A stretch of 64,000 bases of DNA. It comes from Oscillospiraceae bacterium. Lineage in GTDB: Bacteria; Bacillota; Clostridia; UBA1212. A program made the position numbers and the translations under genes. Every line of letters starts with the position of its first letter. Position 1 is the first letter of the stretch. This document shows, piece after piece, positions 33,183 to 43,377 of the stretch. The DNA lies in NCBI GenBank assembly GCA_015069195.1, contig SVJA01000009.1, forward strand, positions 1 to 64,000, in the 5' to 3' direction. Under the pieces are notes generated by a model. It was not told the DNA's origin, searched no databases, and saw nothing but the letters and a program-made list of their open reading frames with translations.

Positions 33183-33830
33183 TCAGGCGTTCTTTATTTT
33201 ACGGATTGTTTCCGCCATATCTACGGCTTTGTATACCGCTGAACCTGCAACCAATATATCCGCACCGGCATAGGCTGCTTCTTTGGCAGTTTCGGCATCT
33301 ATTCCTCCGTCAACTTCTATATCAAAAGACAGTCCTGACTTTGCGCGGAATTCTTTCAACTGTTTTATCTTCGGTGTAACCGAATGAATATATGACTGTC
33401 CTCCGAAGCCGGGATTTACACTCATAACAAGCACCATATCTACATCGGCAAGCACATCTTCTATAACATCAACGGGAGTTGCGGGATTTATAGACACACC
33501 AACCTTAACATCCAACGCCTTTATCTGCTCTATAACAGCCTGCAAGTCCGTACAAGCTTCTGCATGAACAGTTATAATATCAGCACCCGCATTTTTGAAA
33601 TCCGCAATATATTTTTCCGGATTTTCTATCATAAGATGTACATCAAAAGGCAAATCGGTAGCTTTTCGCACACATTTTACAACCGGTGCACCAAAAGTAA
33701 GATTCGGTACAAAATGGCCGTCCATAACGTCAATATGTATCAAATCTGCACCTGCAGTTTCAACTTTTTTTATTTCATCGCCGAGAACTGAAAAATCTGC
33801 CGACAATATCGAAGGAGCAACTTTATTCAC
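33183..33830 (-). CDS. rpe: Ribulose-phosphate 3-epimerase
   Basis: Interconverts ribulose-5-phosphate and xylulose-5-phosphate in the pentose phosphate pathway. The TIM-barrel motifs APSILSADFSVLGDE, HIDVMDGHFVPN, DVHLMIENPE, MSVNPGFGGQ and EVDGGI are all present with the metal-binding His and Asp. The GTG at 33830 has GAGG six bases upstream; the TTG at 33842 does not. Coupled to rsgA, as commonly seen in Firmicutes. Confidence 0.96.
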   Translation of the reverse strand: MNKVAPSILSADFSVLGDEIKKVETAGADLIHIDVMDGHFVPNLTFGAPVVKCVRKATDLPFDVHLMIENPEKYIADFKNAGADIITVHAEACTDLQAVIEQIKALDVKVGVSINPATPVDVIEDVLADVDMVLVMSVNPGFGGQSYIHSVTPKIKQLKEFRAKSGLSFDIEVDGGIDAETAKEAAYAGADILVAGSAVYKAVDMAETIRKIKNA

Positions 33831-33842
33831 CCTACACCTCAA

Positions 33843-34739
33843 CTATTTATATTTGTTCTTTTCTTTTTCTTTTAATTCTTTGTACAGGTACACATAGCGC
33901 TCATAACGTTTTCTATCAAAAAGACCTGTTTCGAGAAGTGTATTTGCTATGCAATCCGGCTCACCGGTATGACTGCAATCCATAAATCTGCAAGTTTTTT
34001 CACTTTTTGCAAACTCCGGATAAAAAGTATGCAGCTCAGACGACTCAATGTCCGTAAGATCAAACAAACTGAATCCCGGCGAATCTATGATATAAGAATT
34101 ATCAAAACCCGGCACCGAAAAAATCTCGGAGTGCCTTGTGGTATGTCTGCCTCTCTCCGTCTTTTTGCTCAAAGTACCTGTTTTCAGTTCACTGTCACCG
34201 AGAATGACACCTGACAAAGTAGTCTTTCCTGCACCTGACTGTCCGCAAAAAACCGATATTCCTTCACCTATAGTTTCTAAAAGTTCGTCAACACCTGTAT
34301 TCTCCGTAGCAGATGTAATAATACATTTTTCCGTACAAACAGAATATACTTTGAAAATCTTTTCGGCGATCGCATTATCCTGGTCGGATTTATTTATAAC
34401 CAACACAACCGGAATATCTTTGGCATTTGCCGAAATCAATAATTTATCAGTAAGCAACAGATCAGGAGTCGGTGCCGTCGTCGCGATCACAAGCACAATC
34501 CTGTCAACATTTGCGACAGCCGGTCTTATAAGTGAATTTTTTCTGGGATAAATCTCGTCAATAACCGCAGTTTTTTCGCTCTGTACGATCTCTCCCAACC
34601 GTACATAATCACCTATCATAGGCTTTTGCGAATCTTTTCTGAATATGCCGCGGGCATTGCACGAATAAATACCTTCATCAGTTTTTACACTGTATAGTCC
34701 GCCAACACCTTTTATTATCACACCGTCAATCATACACAT
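33843..34739 (-). CDS. rsgA: Ribosome small subunit-dependent GTPase RsgA
   Basis: A circularly permuted GTPase for late 30S assembly. An N-terminal OB fold (to about 65) is followed by the permuted G domain with VINKSD (G4) before GQSGAGKTTL (G1) and DSPGF (G3), and a zinc site with CRFMDCSHTGEPDC. The 298-residue length is typical. It overlaps the end of prkC by 14 bases; an ATG at 34733 is a possible alternative start. Confidence 0.95.
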   Translation of the reverse strand: MCMIDGVIIKGVGGLYSVKTDEGIYSCNARGIFRKDSQKPMIGDYVRLGEIVQSEKTAVIDEIYPRKNSLIRPAVANVDRIVLVIATTAPTPDLLLTDKLLISANAKDIPVVLVINKSDQDNAIAEKIFKVYSVCTEKCIITSATENTGVDELLETIGEGISVFCGQSGAGKTTLSGVILGDSELKTGTLSKKTERGRHTTRHSEIFSVPGFDNSYIIDSPGFSLFDLTDIESSELHTFYPEFAKSEKTCRFMDCSHTGEPDCIANTLLETGLFDRKRYERYVYLYKELKEKEKNKYK

Positions 34740-37044
34740 ATATTCTCTTGTAATGAATTTCTCGGTTATCCTGATCAGGCATATATATATCTACTCTTGT
34801 CACATCACTGCCGTAAGCAAATGGAACACTCAAAACTTTCGGAAAATCATCATATCCGAGATTCGTGAATAAATCAGATTTTACCGCACCTGTTTCGAGA
34901 GTATATTTTATTCTGATGTAACTTATGTTGCCGGACTTCACCAAATCTGTAGGATACTTAAGTTCTATAGTTTTTGTCTCTCTTATTTCCGCAGTAACTG
35001 TTCCGTCAGAGTCAGTCTTAATGTTTTCAAGATTTGACAGCATATCCAGATTATAGAAATACAAATCAACAGTCTCCCACTCATATATAAGCGTACCTGC
35101 CGGCGGGAACTGACTTACAACAGTCTTAGAAGCAAACTGATGCTGTATCTGTTCTTCGTAAATATTATCATTTTCACCGTTTGGATCTTCCAAATCAGGA
35201 GATTCTGTCTCAAGAGGATACTGGTCTACGGTAACATCCGGTTCTTCATCAAATTCCTGGTCAGGAGTCCCCGACGGTACAGGATTTGCAAAAGCATCCT
35301 GAGCATCTTTTATTAACTCAATCAATTCGGTTATATCAGAACCTGCACCCACGTGCATGTTAGGAGTAAGCATACCTGCAGAAACAGCGGTATCGATCAA
35401 TTTACTTGTATCCATACCCACAAAGTTCGGAACCTCAATCTGATTATTTAACTTGGATGCACAAACATACAAGGTCACTTTCTGACCTTTCTTTATATAC
35501 GAACCTATTTCCGGCTCTGTACGTACCACATAACCTTTTTTTACATTTGAGCTTAGAACCTTAAATGACTCTACCAAAGCACCTTTCTCATTAAGTATCT
35601 GTTGTACCTCCTCAAAAGTTTTGGAAGTATTTACAATATCCGAACTGAGTTCAAAAGAATCCTTAGGACATGATACAAGAATATTTACCTCTTCGCCCTC
35701 GGAAATCTCTACACCGGGCAATACACTCTGTGCCATTACGACACCGGCCGGTAGATCGTCTGTGTACTCGATCTCACTTGTAACGATAATACCTTTTTCT
35801 TCGAGAGTCTTTACAACGCCATCATATTTGTGTCCCTCAAAATCCATCATAACATACGGTTTCTGTTCGAACATACTCGTAAGCGATGTCTTTGACTTTG
35901 TATAACAAGAAACTACCCATGTAACCGCAAGCACAGCAAAAGCAGCCGCAGCAGTATAAGTCAAAACAAGCGCTATAATTCTGCCTGCACGTACAGCCTT
36001 GCTCTCATTTTCAGAAACAGCGTCTGCATCTTCATCATTAAAATCATCATCATCAAACAAATCAACATTTTCCGACACAGCGTCCGTAAATAAATCTTTT
36101 CCTGTATCTGCAGAATTTGTAGTATCGGATAATGGCGTATCCGAAAAATCAGAAAGAACCGCCGCAACAACTGCCTCCGGGTCGTCAATTTCTCTGTCGA
36201 TCAAAGGCTCATTCGGATTATCAATGACTTTTCTTATCTTGGAAATCATCTCTCTTGCAGACTGGAATCTCATGTTAGGGTCTTTTCTTGTCGCAATAAC
36301 AACCAAGTCACTGACACCTATCGGGATATCGAGATCTATCTCATGCGGAGGCATAATTCTTTCATTAAAATGTTTAAGAGCAACAGAAACATTTGACTCG
36401 CCGTCAAAAGGAACCACGCCTATAAGCATTTCAAAAAGTGATATACCAAGTGAATATATATCTGATCTCGCATCTATCGAGTATGAATTTTTTGCCTGTT
36501 CAGGCGAAAGATAATGAACGGAACCTGCGTCATTTCGGTCATTTATGGTAGCTCCGGTAACAGCCTTTGCAATACCGAAGTCACCGAGCTTTACCGAATT
36601 GTCGTTTCGTATCATAATATTCTGCGGTTTTATATCACGATGAATAACATTTTTGGAATGAGCATGATCCATCGCCAAAAGTATCTGTGCAGTAATTTTG
36701 AGTGCATCGTGCCACGGAACCGTCTGGTACGCCTCAATGTAATCCTTAAGCGTAATACCTTCCACATACTCCATTACGATATAATGAATATCTCCGTCAT
36801 TTCCTGCACCGTACATAGATACGATATTCGGATGCTCCAAAAGCGAAGCTGCTTTGGCTTCGTTGTGAAAACGTTTTATAAATTCTGCATTTGAAGAATA
36901 TTCCGGTTTCAGTATTTTTAAAGCGACATAAACATCAGATTCTTTGTCCAAAGTTCGGTAAACTTCCGACATACCTCCGATGCCTATACATTCTATAACT
37001 TCATATCTCTGATTTAAAATAGTTCCGGCTGAGATGCTTCCCAT
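34726..37044 (-). CDS. prkC: PASTA-domain Ser/Thr protein kinase
   Basis: A transmembrane receptor kinase that senses muropeptides or lipid II and controls growth and cell-wall processes. The Hanks-type domain (about 12-275) has GIGGMSEVY, VIHRDIKPQNIM, LGDFGIAKA and SVHYLSPEQA. An acidic linker follows, then one membrane helix (about 355-380) and two to three PASTA units (about 390-580). After them comes a Pro/Asp/Glu-rich linker and a beta-rich C-terminal domain of about 130 residues. The ATG at 37044 follows GGGAGG. The phosphatase gene precedes it, as in B. subtilis. Confidence 0.95.
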   Translation of the reverse strand: MGSISAGTILNQRYEVIECIGIGGMSEVYRTLDKESDVYVALKILKPEYSSNAEFIKRFHNEAKAASLLEHPNIVSMYGAGNDGDIHYIVMEYVEGITLKDYIEAYQTVPWHDALKITAQILLAMDHAHSKNVIHRDIKPQNIMIRNDNSVKLGDFGIAKAVTGATINDRNDAGSVHYLSPEQAKNSYSIDARSDIYSLGISLFEMLIGVVPFDGESNVSVALKHFNERIMPPHEIDLDIPIGVSDLVVIATRKDPNMRFQSAREMISKIRKVIDNPNEPLIDREIDDPEAVVAAVLSDFSDTPLSDTTNSADTGKDLFTDAVSENVDLFDDDDFNDEDADAVSENESKAVRAGRIIALVLTYTAAAAFAVLAVTWVVSCYTKSKTSLTSMFEQKPYVMMDFEGHKYDGVVKTLEEKGIIVTSEIEYTDDLPAGVVMAQSVLPGVEISEGEEVNILVSCPKDSFELSSDIVNTSKTFEEVQQILNEKGALVESFKVLSSNVKKGYVVRTEPEIGSYIKKGQKVTLYVCASKLNNQIEVPNFVGMDTSKLIDTAVSAGMLTPNMHVGAGSDITELIELIKDAQDAFANPVPSGTPDQEFDEEPDVTVDQYPLETESPDLEDPNGENDNIYEEQIQHQFASKTVVSQFPPAGTLIYEWETVDLYFYNLDMLSNLENIKTDSDGTVTAEIRETKTIELKYPTDLVKSGNISYIRIKYTLETGAVKSDLFTNLGYDDFPKVLSVPFAYGSDVTRVDIYMPDQDNREIHYKRIYVYD

Positions 37045-37067
37045 ACCCAAAATCCTCCCGCTGAATT

Positions 37068-37820
37068 TTAAGGCTGTATAACGGCAACTGTTATGTTGTC
37101 CGTTCCGCCGTTATCATTTGCGCATTTTATAAGTTTTTTACAGGCAAGTGTGACAAAAAGGTTACCGTTCATAATATCGGCAATCTTTTTATCCGGCACC
37201 ATAGATGTAAGACCATCAGAACAAAGCAAAATTCTCTCACCTTTGGAAATGTCCTTTACGAACACATCTGCGCCCTTTTCTTCGAGGAATCCGAGAGCTC
37301 TCGTGATAGCATTTTTTTTCGGATGATTGTTTACTTCTTCACGAGTAAGGTGACCGCTTCTTATCAACTCTTCTACATAAGAATGATCTACGGTTATCTG
37401 TTTTATTCCGGTGTATTTGTTTGCAATATATGCTCTGCTGTCTCCGACATTACCTATAACCGCTTTTTTGCCGTAGATGGCACATATCACGGCAGTGGTA
37501 CCCATGCCGAAGCAATTATCACCGCCTCGTGATTTTTTTATAATACGTCTGTCTATTTTAAAAACGGTATCTTTGATGAACTTACTGAGTCTGTCCGGCA
37601 TACTCGTAGGACGAATATGAGCGGCATCAAATTCGGAAGCGCACTCGATAAAAGTATCGACCGCCGTCTTGCTGGCAATTTCACCTGCATTGTGGCCGCC
37701 CATACCGTCAGCGACAATAAAAAACCTGACTGAACCGTCAGCAGAGGTGCAATGACCGTAGCTATCCTCGTTCAGTGTACGTTTTTTACCGATATCACTT
37801 TCAAAATGAAAAAATATCAA
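37068..37820 (-). CDS. prpC: PP2C-type protein phosphatase
   Basis: A metal-dependent phosphatase that reverses PrkC phosphorylation. The PP2C motifs are clear: SDIGKKRTLNEDS, VADGMGGHNAGE, GNVGDSRAY, LCSDGLT and GTDNITVAVI. About 250 residues, normal for Stp/PrpC. The best start is a TTG at 37820, which is less common and leaves the start a little uncertain. It is 23 bases from prkC. Confidence 0.94.
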   Translation of the reverse strand: MIFFHFESDIGKKRTLNEDSYGHCTSADGSVRFFIVADGMGGHNAGEIASKTAVDTFIECASEFDAAHIRPTSMPDRLSKFIKDTVFKIDRRIIKKSRGGDNCFGMGTTAVICAIYGKKAVIGNVGDSRAYIANKYTGIKQITVDHSYVEELIRSGHLTREEVNNHPKKNAITRALGFLEEKGADVFVKDISKGERILLCSDGLTSMVPDKKIADIMNGNLFVTLACKKLIKCANDNGGTDNITVAVIQP

Positions 37821-37846
37821 CTAACTCACGCTTCCTATCAATAAAA

Positions 37847-38893
37847 TCAATTACTCTCTGTAGTTTCCGTCTCGACGTGTTGTTTACGAAGCTGTCCGCA
37901 TGCGGCATTTATGTCACGACCTAATTCTCTCCTGACGGTAACCGATATACCGCTTTTTTCGAGAATCTGTGAGAACTGTTCTATGCTCCTTTTGTGACTT
38001 CGCTCAAAGCTCTTTCCGGAAACTTTATTCATCGGGATGAGGTTTACATGACAAAGCATTCCGCGAAGCCTCGCGCTGAGTTTTTCGGCATGCTCCGAAG
38101 AGTCATTTACCCCTGAAATCATGGCGTATTCAAAAGTAATTCTACGCCCCGATTTAACTATATAACTATTACACGCTTCAAGCAATTTGTCAAGGTTATA
38201 TTTCCTGTTTATAGGCATTATAAGGCTTCTCTGGTCATCAAACGGGTTATGCAGAGATATAGAAAGAGTTATCGGAATATTCTCCTCAGCAAGTCTGTAG
38301 ATCCCCGGTACAACTCCGCATGTTGAGAGCGAAATTTTTCGATAACTGATATTCACACCCAAAGGTTCACCGACGTTTCTTAGAAATTTGATGACATTTT
38401 CATAATTATCAAGAGGTTCACCGATACCCATTATGACAATGTGTCCTATTTTAATATTTTTATCACGGTTTACCGTAAGTATCTGAGCAAGCATCTCGCC
38501 GGCAGAAAGACTTCTTGAAAAAGGTATATCCGACGATGCACAGAACTTACATCCCATACGGCATCCGGCCTGAGACGAAATGCAAATCGAATATCCGTAC
38601 TTGTATTTCATAAGTACACTTTCTATGATACAACCATCCTCAAGACAAAAAATGTATTTGCAGGTATCATCAATCTCTGACTGTAACTTCTGACGTATTT
38701 TCAGGAGTCCGACTGAAGAGTTTTCTTCAAGAACATCACGCATCGCAACAGGAACGTTTGTCATCTCATTAAATGACCAAACGCCCTTCATAAGCCACTC
38801 ATATATCTGTTTTGCACGAAATGCAGGAAATCCGAGCGACGTAACATATTCTTTTAATTCTGTCGGATTTAAGTCAAGTAAATTAAGCTTCAT
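37847..38893 (-). CDS. rlmN: 23S rRNA (adenine-2503-C2)-methyltransferase
   Basis: A radical SAM methyltransferase that acts on A2503 of 23S rRNA and on some tRNAs. The cluster motif is CRMGCKFCAS, GIGEPLDN is near the middle, and the conserved Cys of FSTCGV-type (SLSTCGVVPG) and C-terminal NAACGQLR carry the catalytic cysteines. In many Firmicutes rsmB lies between fmt and rlmN; here there is none. Confidence 0.96.
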   Translation of the reverse strand: MKLNLLDLNPTELKEYVTSLGFPAFRAKQIYEWLMKGVWSFNEMTNVPVAMRDVLEENSSVGLLKIRQKLQSEIDDTCKYIFCLEDGCIIESVLMKYKYGYSICISSQAGCRMGCKFCASSDIPFSRSLSAGEMLAQILTVNRDKNIKIGHIVIMGIGEPLDNYENVIKFLRNVGEPLGVNISYRKISLSTCGVVPGIYRLAEENIPITLSISLHNPFDDQRSLIMPINRKYNLDKLLEACNSYIVKSGRRITFEYAMISGVNDSSEHAEKLSARLRGMLCHVNLIPMNKVSGKSFERSHKRSIEQFSQILEKSGISVTVRRELGRDINAACGQLRKQHVETETTESN

Positions 38894-38911
38894 ATAATTA
38901 ACCGAATATCA

Positions 38912-39889
38912 TTAAATAGTATTTTTAAAAATCTTTCCGCAATCTATTTTGTGACCGTTAAGGTAATCCCGGACGGACATTCTCTTTGACGAATTGCCTT
39001 GGAGTTCAAGTATTCTGACAATTCCGCCGCTACCGGTCGAAACATCTATACCGTCTTTTGAAACGCCAATCACAGTTCCCGGACAAACATTGTCAGCACT
39101 TTCTTTACCGGATTTTTTTATCACGCAGGTTTTCCATACCTTTATGCGTTCACCGTCAAGATAGGTAAAGGCTGTCGGGAACGGATTAGTTCCTCTTACA
39201 ACATTGTGAATATCATTTGCATCGGAGTCCCAATCAATATTTCCGTCCTCTTTTTCGACCATAGGCGCATACGTAGCCTTATCATGATCCTGAGGGGTAC
39301 GTACTACACTTCCGTCAAGTAGTCCGTCAATAGTCTTAACAATAAGATCAGAGCCCATTTCGGAAAGTTTATCATAAAGCTCCCCCACTGTCATATCTTC
39401 GTCAATCGCACATTTTTCGGCAAGCAAAATATCACCTGTATCCATACCCTCGTCGGTAAACATTGTGGTGACACCGGTTTCTTTTTCACCGTTCATAATA
39501 ACTCTCCATATAGGAGCAGCGCCTCTGTAATAAGGAAGCAGGCTGGCATGAACATTTATACAACCGAACTTGGGTATCTCTATAATCTTTACAGGTAAAA
39601 TTTTTCCGTATGCAGCCGTGACAAACAAATTAGCTCCGTATCCGCACAAATCTTCATAAAACTCATCTGTACGTACATTCTCAGGTTGGAGAACATCTAT
39701 TCCGAGCTCTAAAGCAAGCTCCTTTACGGGAGACGGTGTGAGTTTGTTTCCTCGGCCTTTCGGCTTATCAATTTTTGTAACCACAGCAACTACCGTGTAT
39801 TTTTCAGCCAAAATTCTGAGCACCGGCACCGCAAAATCCGGCGTACCCATAAATATAACTTTTAAATTTTTATTTTTGTGCTGCTCCAT
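38912..39889 (-). CDS. fmt: Methionyl-tRNA formyltransferase
   Basis: Adds a formyl group to initiator Met-tRNA. The N-terminal FMGTPDFAVPVL, the active site NVHASLLPYYRGAAPI and the EDMTVGEL region are typical, followed by the C-terminal OB-like domain. The ATG at 39889 lies within the end of def, with AAGG nine bases upstream, giving 325 residues; a TTG six bases earlier is less likely. The overlap with def implies coupling. Confidence 0.96.
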   Translation of the reverse strand: MEQHKNKNLKVIFMGTPDFAVPVLRILAEKYTVVAVVTKIDKPKGRGNKLTPSPVKELALELGIDVLQPENVRTDEFYEDLCGYGANLFVTAAYGKILPVKIIEIPKFGCINVHASLLPYYRGAAPIWRVIMNGEKETGVTTMFTDEGMDTGDILLAEKCAIDEDMTVGELYDKLSEMGSDLIVKTIDGLLDGSVVRTPQDHDKATYAPMVEKEDGNIDWDSDANDIHNVVRGTNPFPTAFTYLDGERIKVWKTCVIKKSGKESADNVCPGTVIGVSKDGIDVSTGSGGIVRILELQGNSSKRMSVRDYLNGHKIDCGKIFKNTI

Positions 39890-40331
39890 ATTCAAACGCC
39901 TTATCCTTATACAAAATTCCGTCGAGATGATCTATCTCGTGGCACATAATCACCGCAAGAAAACCTTCTGCCTCTACGGTGAACTCTTTTCCGTCACGAT
40001 CAAGAGCTTTCACAGTAACTTTAAGAGGTCTCTTTACCCTGCCTGCAAAGCCCGGCAGACTGAGGCAACCTTCCTGTGAAATCTGTTCACCCGACGTCTC
40101 GGTAATAACAGGATTTACCATAGCATACTTATGTCCCTCAGTATCATCTATAACAACAATTCTTTTAACAATACCGATCTGAGGTGCCGCAAGTCCGACG
40201 CCGTTTGAATCGTACATAGTATCGAACATATCATCTATAAGTCTTTTCAAACTGTCAGTAACCTCCGGAACATTTTTACAAACCGTTCTGAGTACGGGAT
40301 TTCCTTCTGTCTTTATATTTCTGAGTGCCAT
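39870..40331 (-). CDS. def: Peptide deformylase
   Basis: Removes the N-formyl group of nascent proteins. All three motifs are present: GVGLAAPQIG, EGCLSLPG and HEIDHLDGIL, giving the metal ligands Cys and two His. The length of 153 is typical of type 1 enzymes. AAAGGAG precedes the ATG. Confidence 0.97.
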   Translation of the reverse strand: MALRNIKTEGNPVLRTVCKNVPEVTDSLKRLIDDMFDTMYDSNGVGLAAPQIGIVKRIVVIDDTEGHKYAMVNPVITETSGEQISQEGCLSLPGFAGRVKRPLKVTVKALDRDGKEFTVEAEGFLAVIMCHEIDHLDGILYKDKAFEYGAAQK

Positions 40332-40352
40332 AACATAACTCCTTTTTTTACA

Positions 40353-42602
40353 TCATAATATGTCAATATTTGTTCTGATATCTGCTTTTGTTTTTTTCTT
40401 CAATACGCTTATATTATACCGCAATTTATCTGCAAGGTTAAGCATATTTTCGAGAGATTTGCATTTAAATACTATACGCCACCTGTACCAACCGTTCACT
40501 TTTTGTATCGGACGTCTTGCCGGTTTCAGAAGCTCAATATCATCAATAGAATTTTCTGTCAGAATATCTTCTGCAATTTTTTGAAGAGCAACTCCGAATT
40601 CGTATGCCCCCCTGTCGTCTTGGCTACTGAAATTTATAAATCCGATATGATAAAACGGCGGATAACAAAGTGCCTCACGGATCAAAATTTCATTTTCATA
40701 AAACTTTTCATAATCCTGCTCTGCGGCGCATTGAATAGTGTAATCATCTACATTATACGCTTGTATATATGCCCTGCCCGGTTTTTCCGCTCTGCCGGCT
40801 CTGCCAGCAACCTGTGCCATAAGTTGGAACGCTCTTTCTGACGAACCGAACTCCTGCATATTTATAAGGCTGTCCGCTGACACAACACCTACAAGTGTAA
40901 CATTCGGAAAATCATGACCTTTTGCGATCATTTGGGTACCTACGAGAAAATCAGCTTTTCCGTCAACAAATTCCGAAATAAGTTTTTCGTGAGCATCACG
41001 CCCTGACGTGGTATCCGTATCCATTCTGACGGTATGACACCCGGGAAAAAGTCGCTTTAACTCCTGTTCAACACGTTCTGTACCGAAACCTTTTGTATCA
41101 AAGTGTCCTGTACCACATGACGGACATATTTCCGGTGCAACTGCGGTATTTCCGCAATAGTGGCATATCAAACGGTTATTTTTTGAATGATAAGTCATCG
41201 TAATATTACATTTTCTGCAACGAATGACCTTTCCACAGTCACGACAAAGAAGCTGTTTAGAAAAGCCTCTGCGCTGAACGAAAAGAACAGATTGTTCTCC
41301 TCGCATATAATTTTTTTCAAGCTCGTCTTTTAAAACAGGACTGAAAATTTCGCTGACCGTCTTGTCTGTATTTTCTCTCATATCAATTATACGAGTATCC
41401 GGAAGCGAATTATTTTTTGCGCGGTTCTTCATAACAGCATACTCTATCTCACCGGACTTTGCTCTGTAAAAAGTTTCTATCCGAGGTGTAGCAGAACCGT
41501 ATATCACCACTGAACCATATTCTTCCGCACGCATAACGGCAATCTCCGACGCACGATATCTGACTGCTTCATCTTCCGCTTTATAAGAAGGTTCCTGTTC
41601 CTCGTCAATTATAAAAAGATCAACTTTATCAAAAGGAGCAAACACCGCTGAACGCGCTCCGATAACAACGTAAACTTCGCCACGTTTTATACGCATCCAT
41701 TCATCATATCGTTGTTTTTCAGTCAACCTGCTGTGCAGCACGGCAACACAATTACCAAAACGTCCGTAAAAGCGCTTAACCATCTGCGGAGTGAGCGATA
41801 TCTCAGGAACAAGCATTATCGCCCTGCCGCCCTTTTTTATGACCTCTGAAATAGAATGTAAATAAACTTCGGTCTTTCCGCTGCCGGTAACTCCGTGCAG
41901 TAACAATTCACCGAATGTACCCGACACTAACAGCGACCTGATCTTTGCGAAAGCAATTTCCTGCTCGGAATTAAGAGACAACTCCGGGAAGCGTGCAATT
42001 TCACAGGATAAAGAATTATCAGAACTGTCAGCTTCCGCATCATAAATTTTAACGTAGCCGTATTTACAAAGAGTTCTGATTGAACTGTCACTTGCACCGT
42101 AATCTCTGACAAGTGACGTAACCGGAGTATCTCCGTTCTCCAATAAAATTCCGATAATTTTAATCTGTCCGATGTTGCGTAAAATATTTGAATTAAAAAG
42201 TTCATAAGCCTCTTCCGAAGAAACAGCAAGACCTACCGTTCTGACAATCTTGGCAGACTTCAACTTCGGCGACATAAAATAATGAATCGCATCACCGGTG
42301 ACACAAAGATATCTTTTCTTAATCTTCTCACAAAGCCGCATTTGCGTAGCGGTAAGAGGAAAATAATCACGATTTATACCGATTATATCTTTGAGTGTGT
42401 ACCCATTTTTTTTAGCCCCTGACGGAGTCGGCAAATGGTCAACCGACCATACAACACCGATACGCTTTGAATTATACTTTCCGAAAGAAACATCGACAAA
42501 CACACCCGGATTTATTTCCTCGGCAATATCATCCGGTACACGATAAGTATACATAAGTTCAAAATCAATATTCGATTCTAAAAGAAAAATATCGACAGTC
42601 AA
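40353..42602 (-). CDS. priA: Primosomal replication restart helicase PriA
   Basis: A 3'-5' helicase that reloads the replisome at stalled forks. An N-terminal DNA-binding domain is followed by Walker A GVTGSGKTEVY (about 240), the DEEQEPSYK box, a zinc region with eight Cys in CRDCG, CRKC, CHYC and CPSC form, and helicase motifs including GTQMIAKGHDFPNVTLVG and QVAGRAGRA. It heads the operon leading to rpe. The start is TTG at 42602 with AAAGGA upstream, and no better start is evident. Confidence 0.95.
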   Translation of the reverse strand: MTVDIFLLESNIDFELMYTYRVPDDIAEEINPGVFVDVSFGKYNSKRIGVVWSVDHLPTPSGAKKNGYTLKDIIGINRDYFPLTATQMRLCEKIKKRYLCVTGDAIHYFMSPKLKSAKIVRTVGLAVSSEEAYELFNSNILRNIGQIKIIGILLENGDTPVTSLVRDYGASDSSIRTLCKYGYVKIYDAEADSSDNSLSCEIARFPELSLNSEQEIAFAKIRSLLVSGTFGELLLHGVTGSGKTEVYLHSISEVIKKGGRAIMLVPEISLTPQMVKRFYGRFGNCVAVLHSRLTEKQRYDEWMRIKRGEVYVVIGARSAVFAPFDKVDLFIIDEEQEPSYKAEDEAVRYRASEIAVMRAEEYGSVVIYGSATPRIETFYRAKSGEIEYAVMKNRAKNNSLPDTRIIDMRENTDKTVSEIFSPVLKDELEKNYMRGEQSVLFVQRRGFSKQLLCRDCGKVIRCRKCNITMTYHSKNNRLICHYCGNTAVAPEICPSCGTGHFDTKGFGTERVEQELKRLFPGCHTVRMDTDTTSGRDAHEKLISEFVDGKADFLVGTQMIAKGHDFPNVTLVGVVSADSLINMQEFGSSERAFQLMAQVAGRAGRAEKPGRAYIQAYNVDDYTIQCAAEQDYEKFYENEILIREALCYPPFYHIGFINFSSQDDRGAYEFGVALQKIAEDILTENSIDDIELLKPARRPIQKVNGWYRWRIVFKCKSLENMLNLADKLRYNISVLKKKTKADIRTNIDIL

Positions 42603-42747
42603 TGCTACTTTAATCCTTTCGCTTACTCAAGTGTGAAAACAACCAGCCTCATTATAGCAGATTTTTCCGGTTAAAACAAACCAAGGTATGGTAAAAAACG
42701 ACACAATATAAAATTTAACAATCGAATACATTTTCACTCTGATAAAA

Positions 42748-42787
42748 CAAAAAAATAACAGCTGTGCAATTTATTTCACACAGCTGT
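42748..42787 (-). terminator. Terminator between the P-loop gene and priA
   Basis: ACAGCTGTG (42758-42766) pairs with CACAGCTGT (42779-42787); minus-strand sequence continues TATTTTTTTG. It ends the gene at 42812 and precedes the likely priA promoter region (42603-42747). Confidence 0.88.
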
Positions 42788-42811
42788 CATAACCAATCAC
42801 AACAATTCTGA

Positions 42812-43234
42812 TCAAATATATTTTTTAATATAACCGGGAACGTTGTTCTCGTCACCGTTTATACTTATGTAGAAATCAACATTGTGGGCTTCGGTAATCT
42901 GCTCAATGCCTTTAAAGAACTTTTCAAGAGCCGCAGCATCATCACCGATAATATATGTCAAACCATCGATAAATAAAGTCTCTATGTCGTAGTTCTGTGA
43001 TGCAACGCCGCATATAAATCCCAAGAAAGCCTCGGCACCGAAGATACCTTCATTAAATTTAGGATAATCAAGAACATTTATAAATCTGATCTTGTGAGAA
43101 AGCTTTGAAAGAAGCTCGTTGCTATCATCAACGTAAACAACATTTCCTCTGCTCTCGTTTGCAACGCCATTAGCACAATCAAGCATGTTCTTTGTCTTGC
43201 CCATGCCCTTCTTTCCGTAGAATACCTTTATCAT
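42812..43234 (-). CDS. Small P-loop protein of unknown function
   Basis: This 140-residue protein has a Walker A motif at the N-terminus (FYGKKGMGKTKNM, residues 5-17) and a Walker B-like TLFIDG near residue 87, with a RecA/KaiC-like strand order. It is too short to be a full motor ATPase. Related sequences occur in Clostridia and are often named PilT-like or left hypothetical; no pilus genes are here. It has its own terminator and is followed upstream by ssb, transcribed the same way. Function not assigned. Confidence 0.75.
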   Translation of the reverse strand: MIKVFYGKKGMGKTKNMLDCANGVANESRGNVVYVDDSNELLSKLSHKIRFINVLDYPKFNEGIFGAEAFLGFICGVASQNYDIETLFIDGLTYIIGDDAAALEKFFKGIEQITEAHNVDFYISINGDENNVPGYIKKYI

Positions 43235-43377
43235 GATAATTCCTCCTCTGTTTAGTAAATTATTTTAAACGTTATCTATGTCTGTATAATACTACAAAAA
43301 AAACATTTTCACAATACCATAGCGAAAAATTTTTATGCAATCTTTACAAAAACACCGACTCTACGCAAAAATAATAA

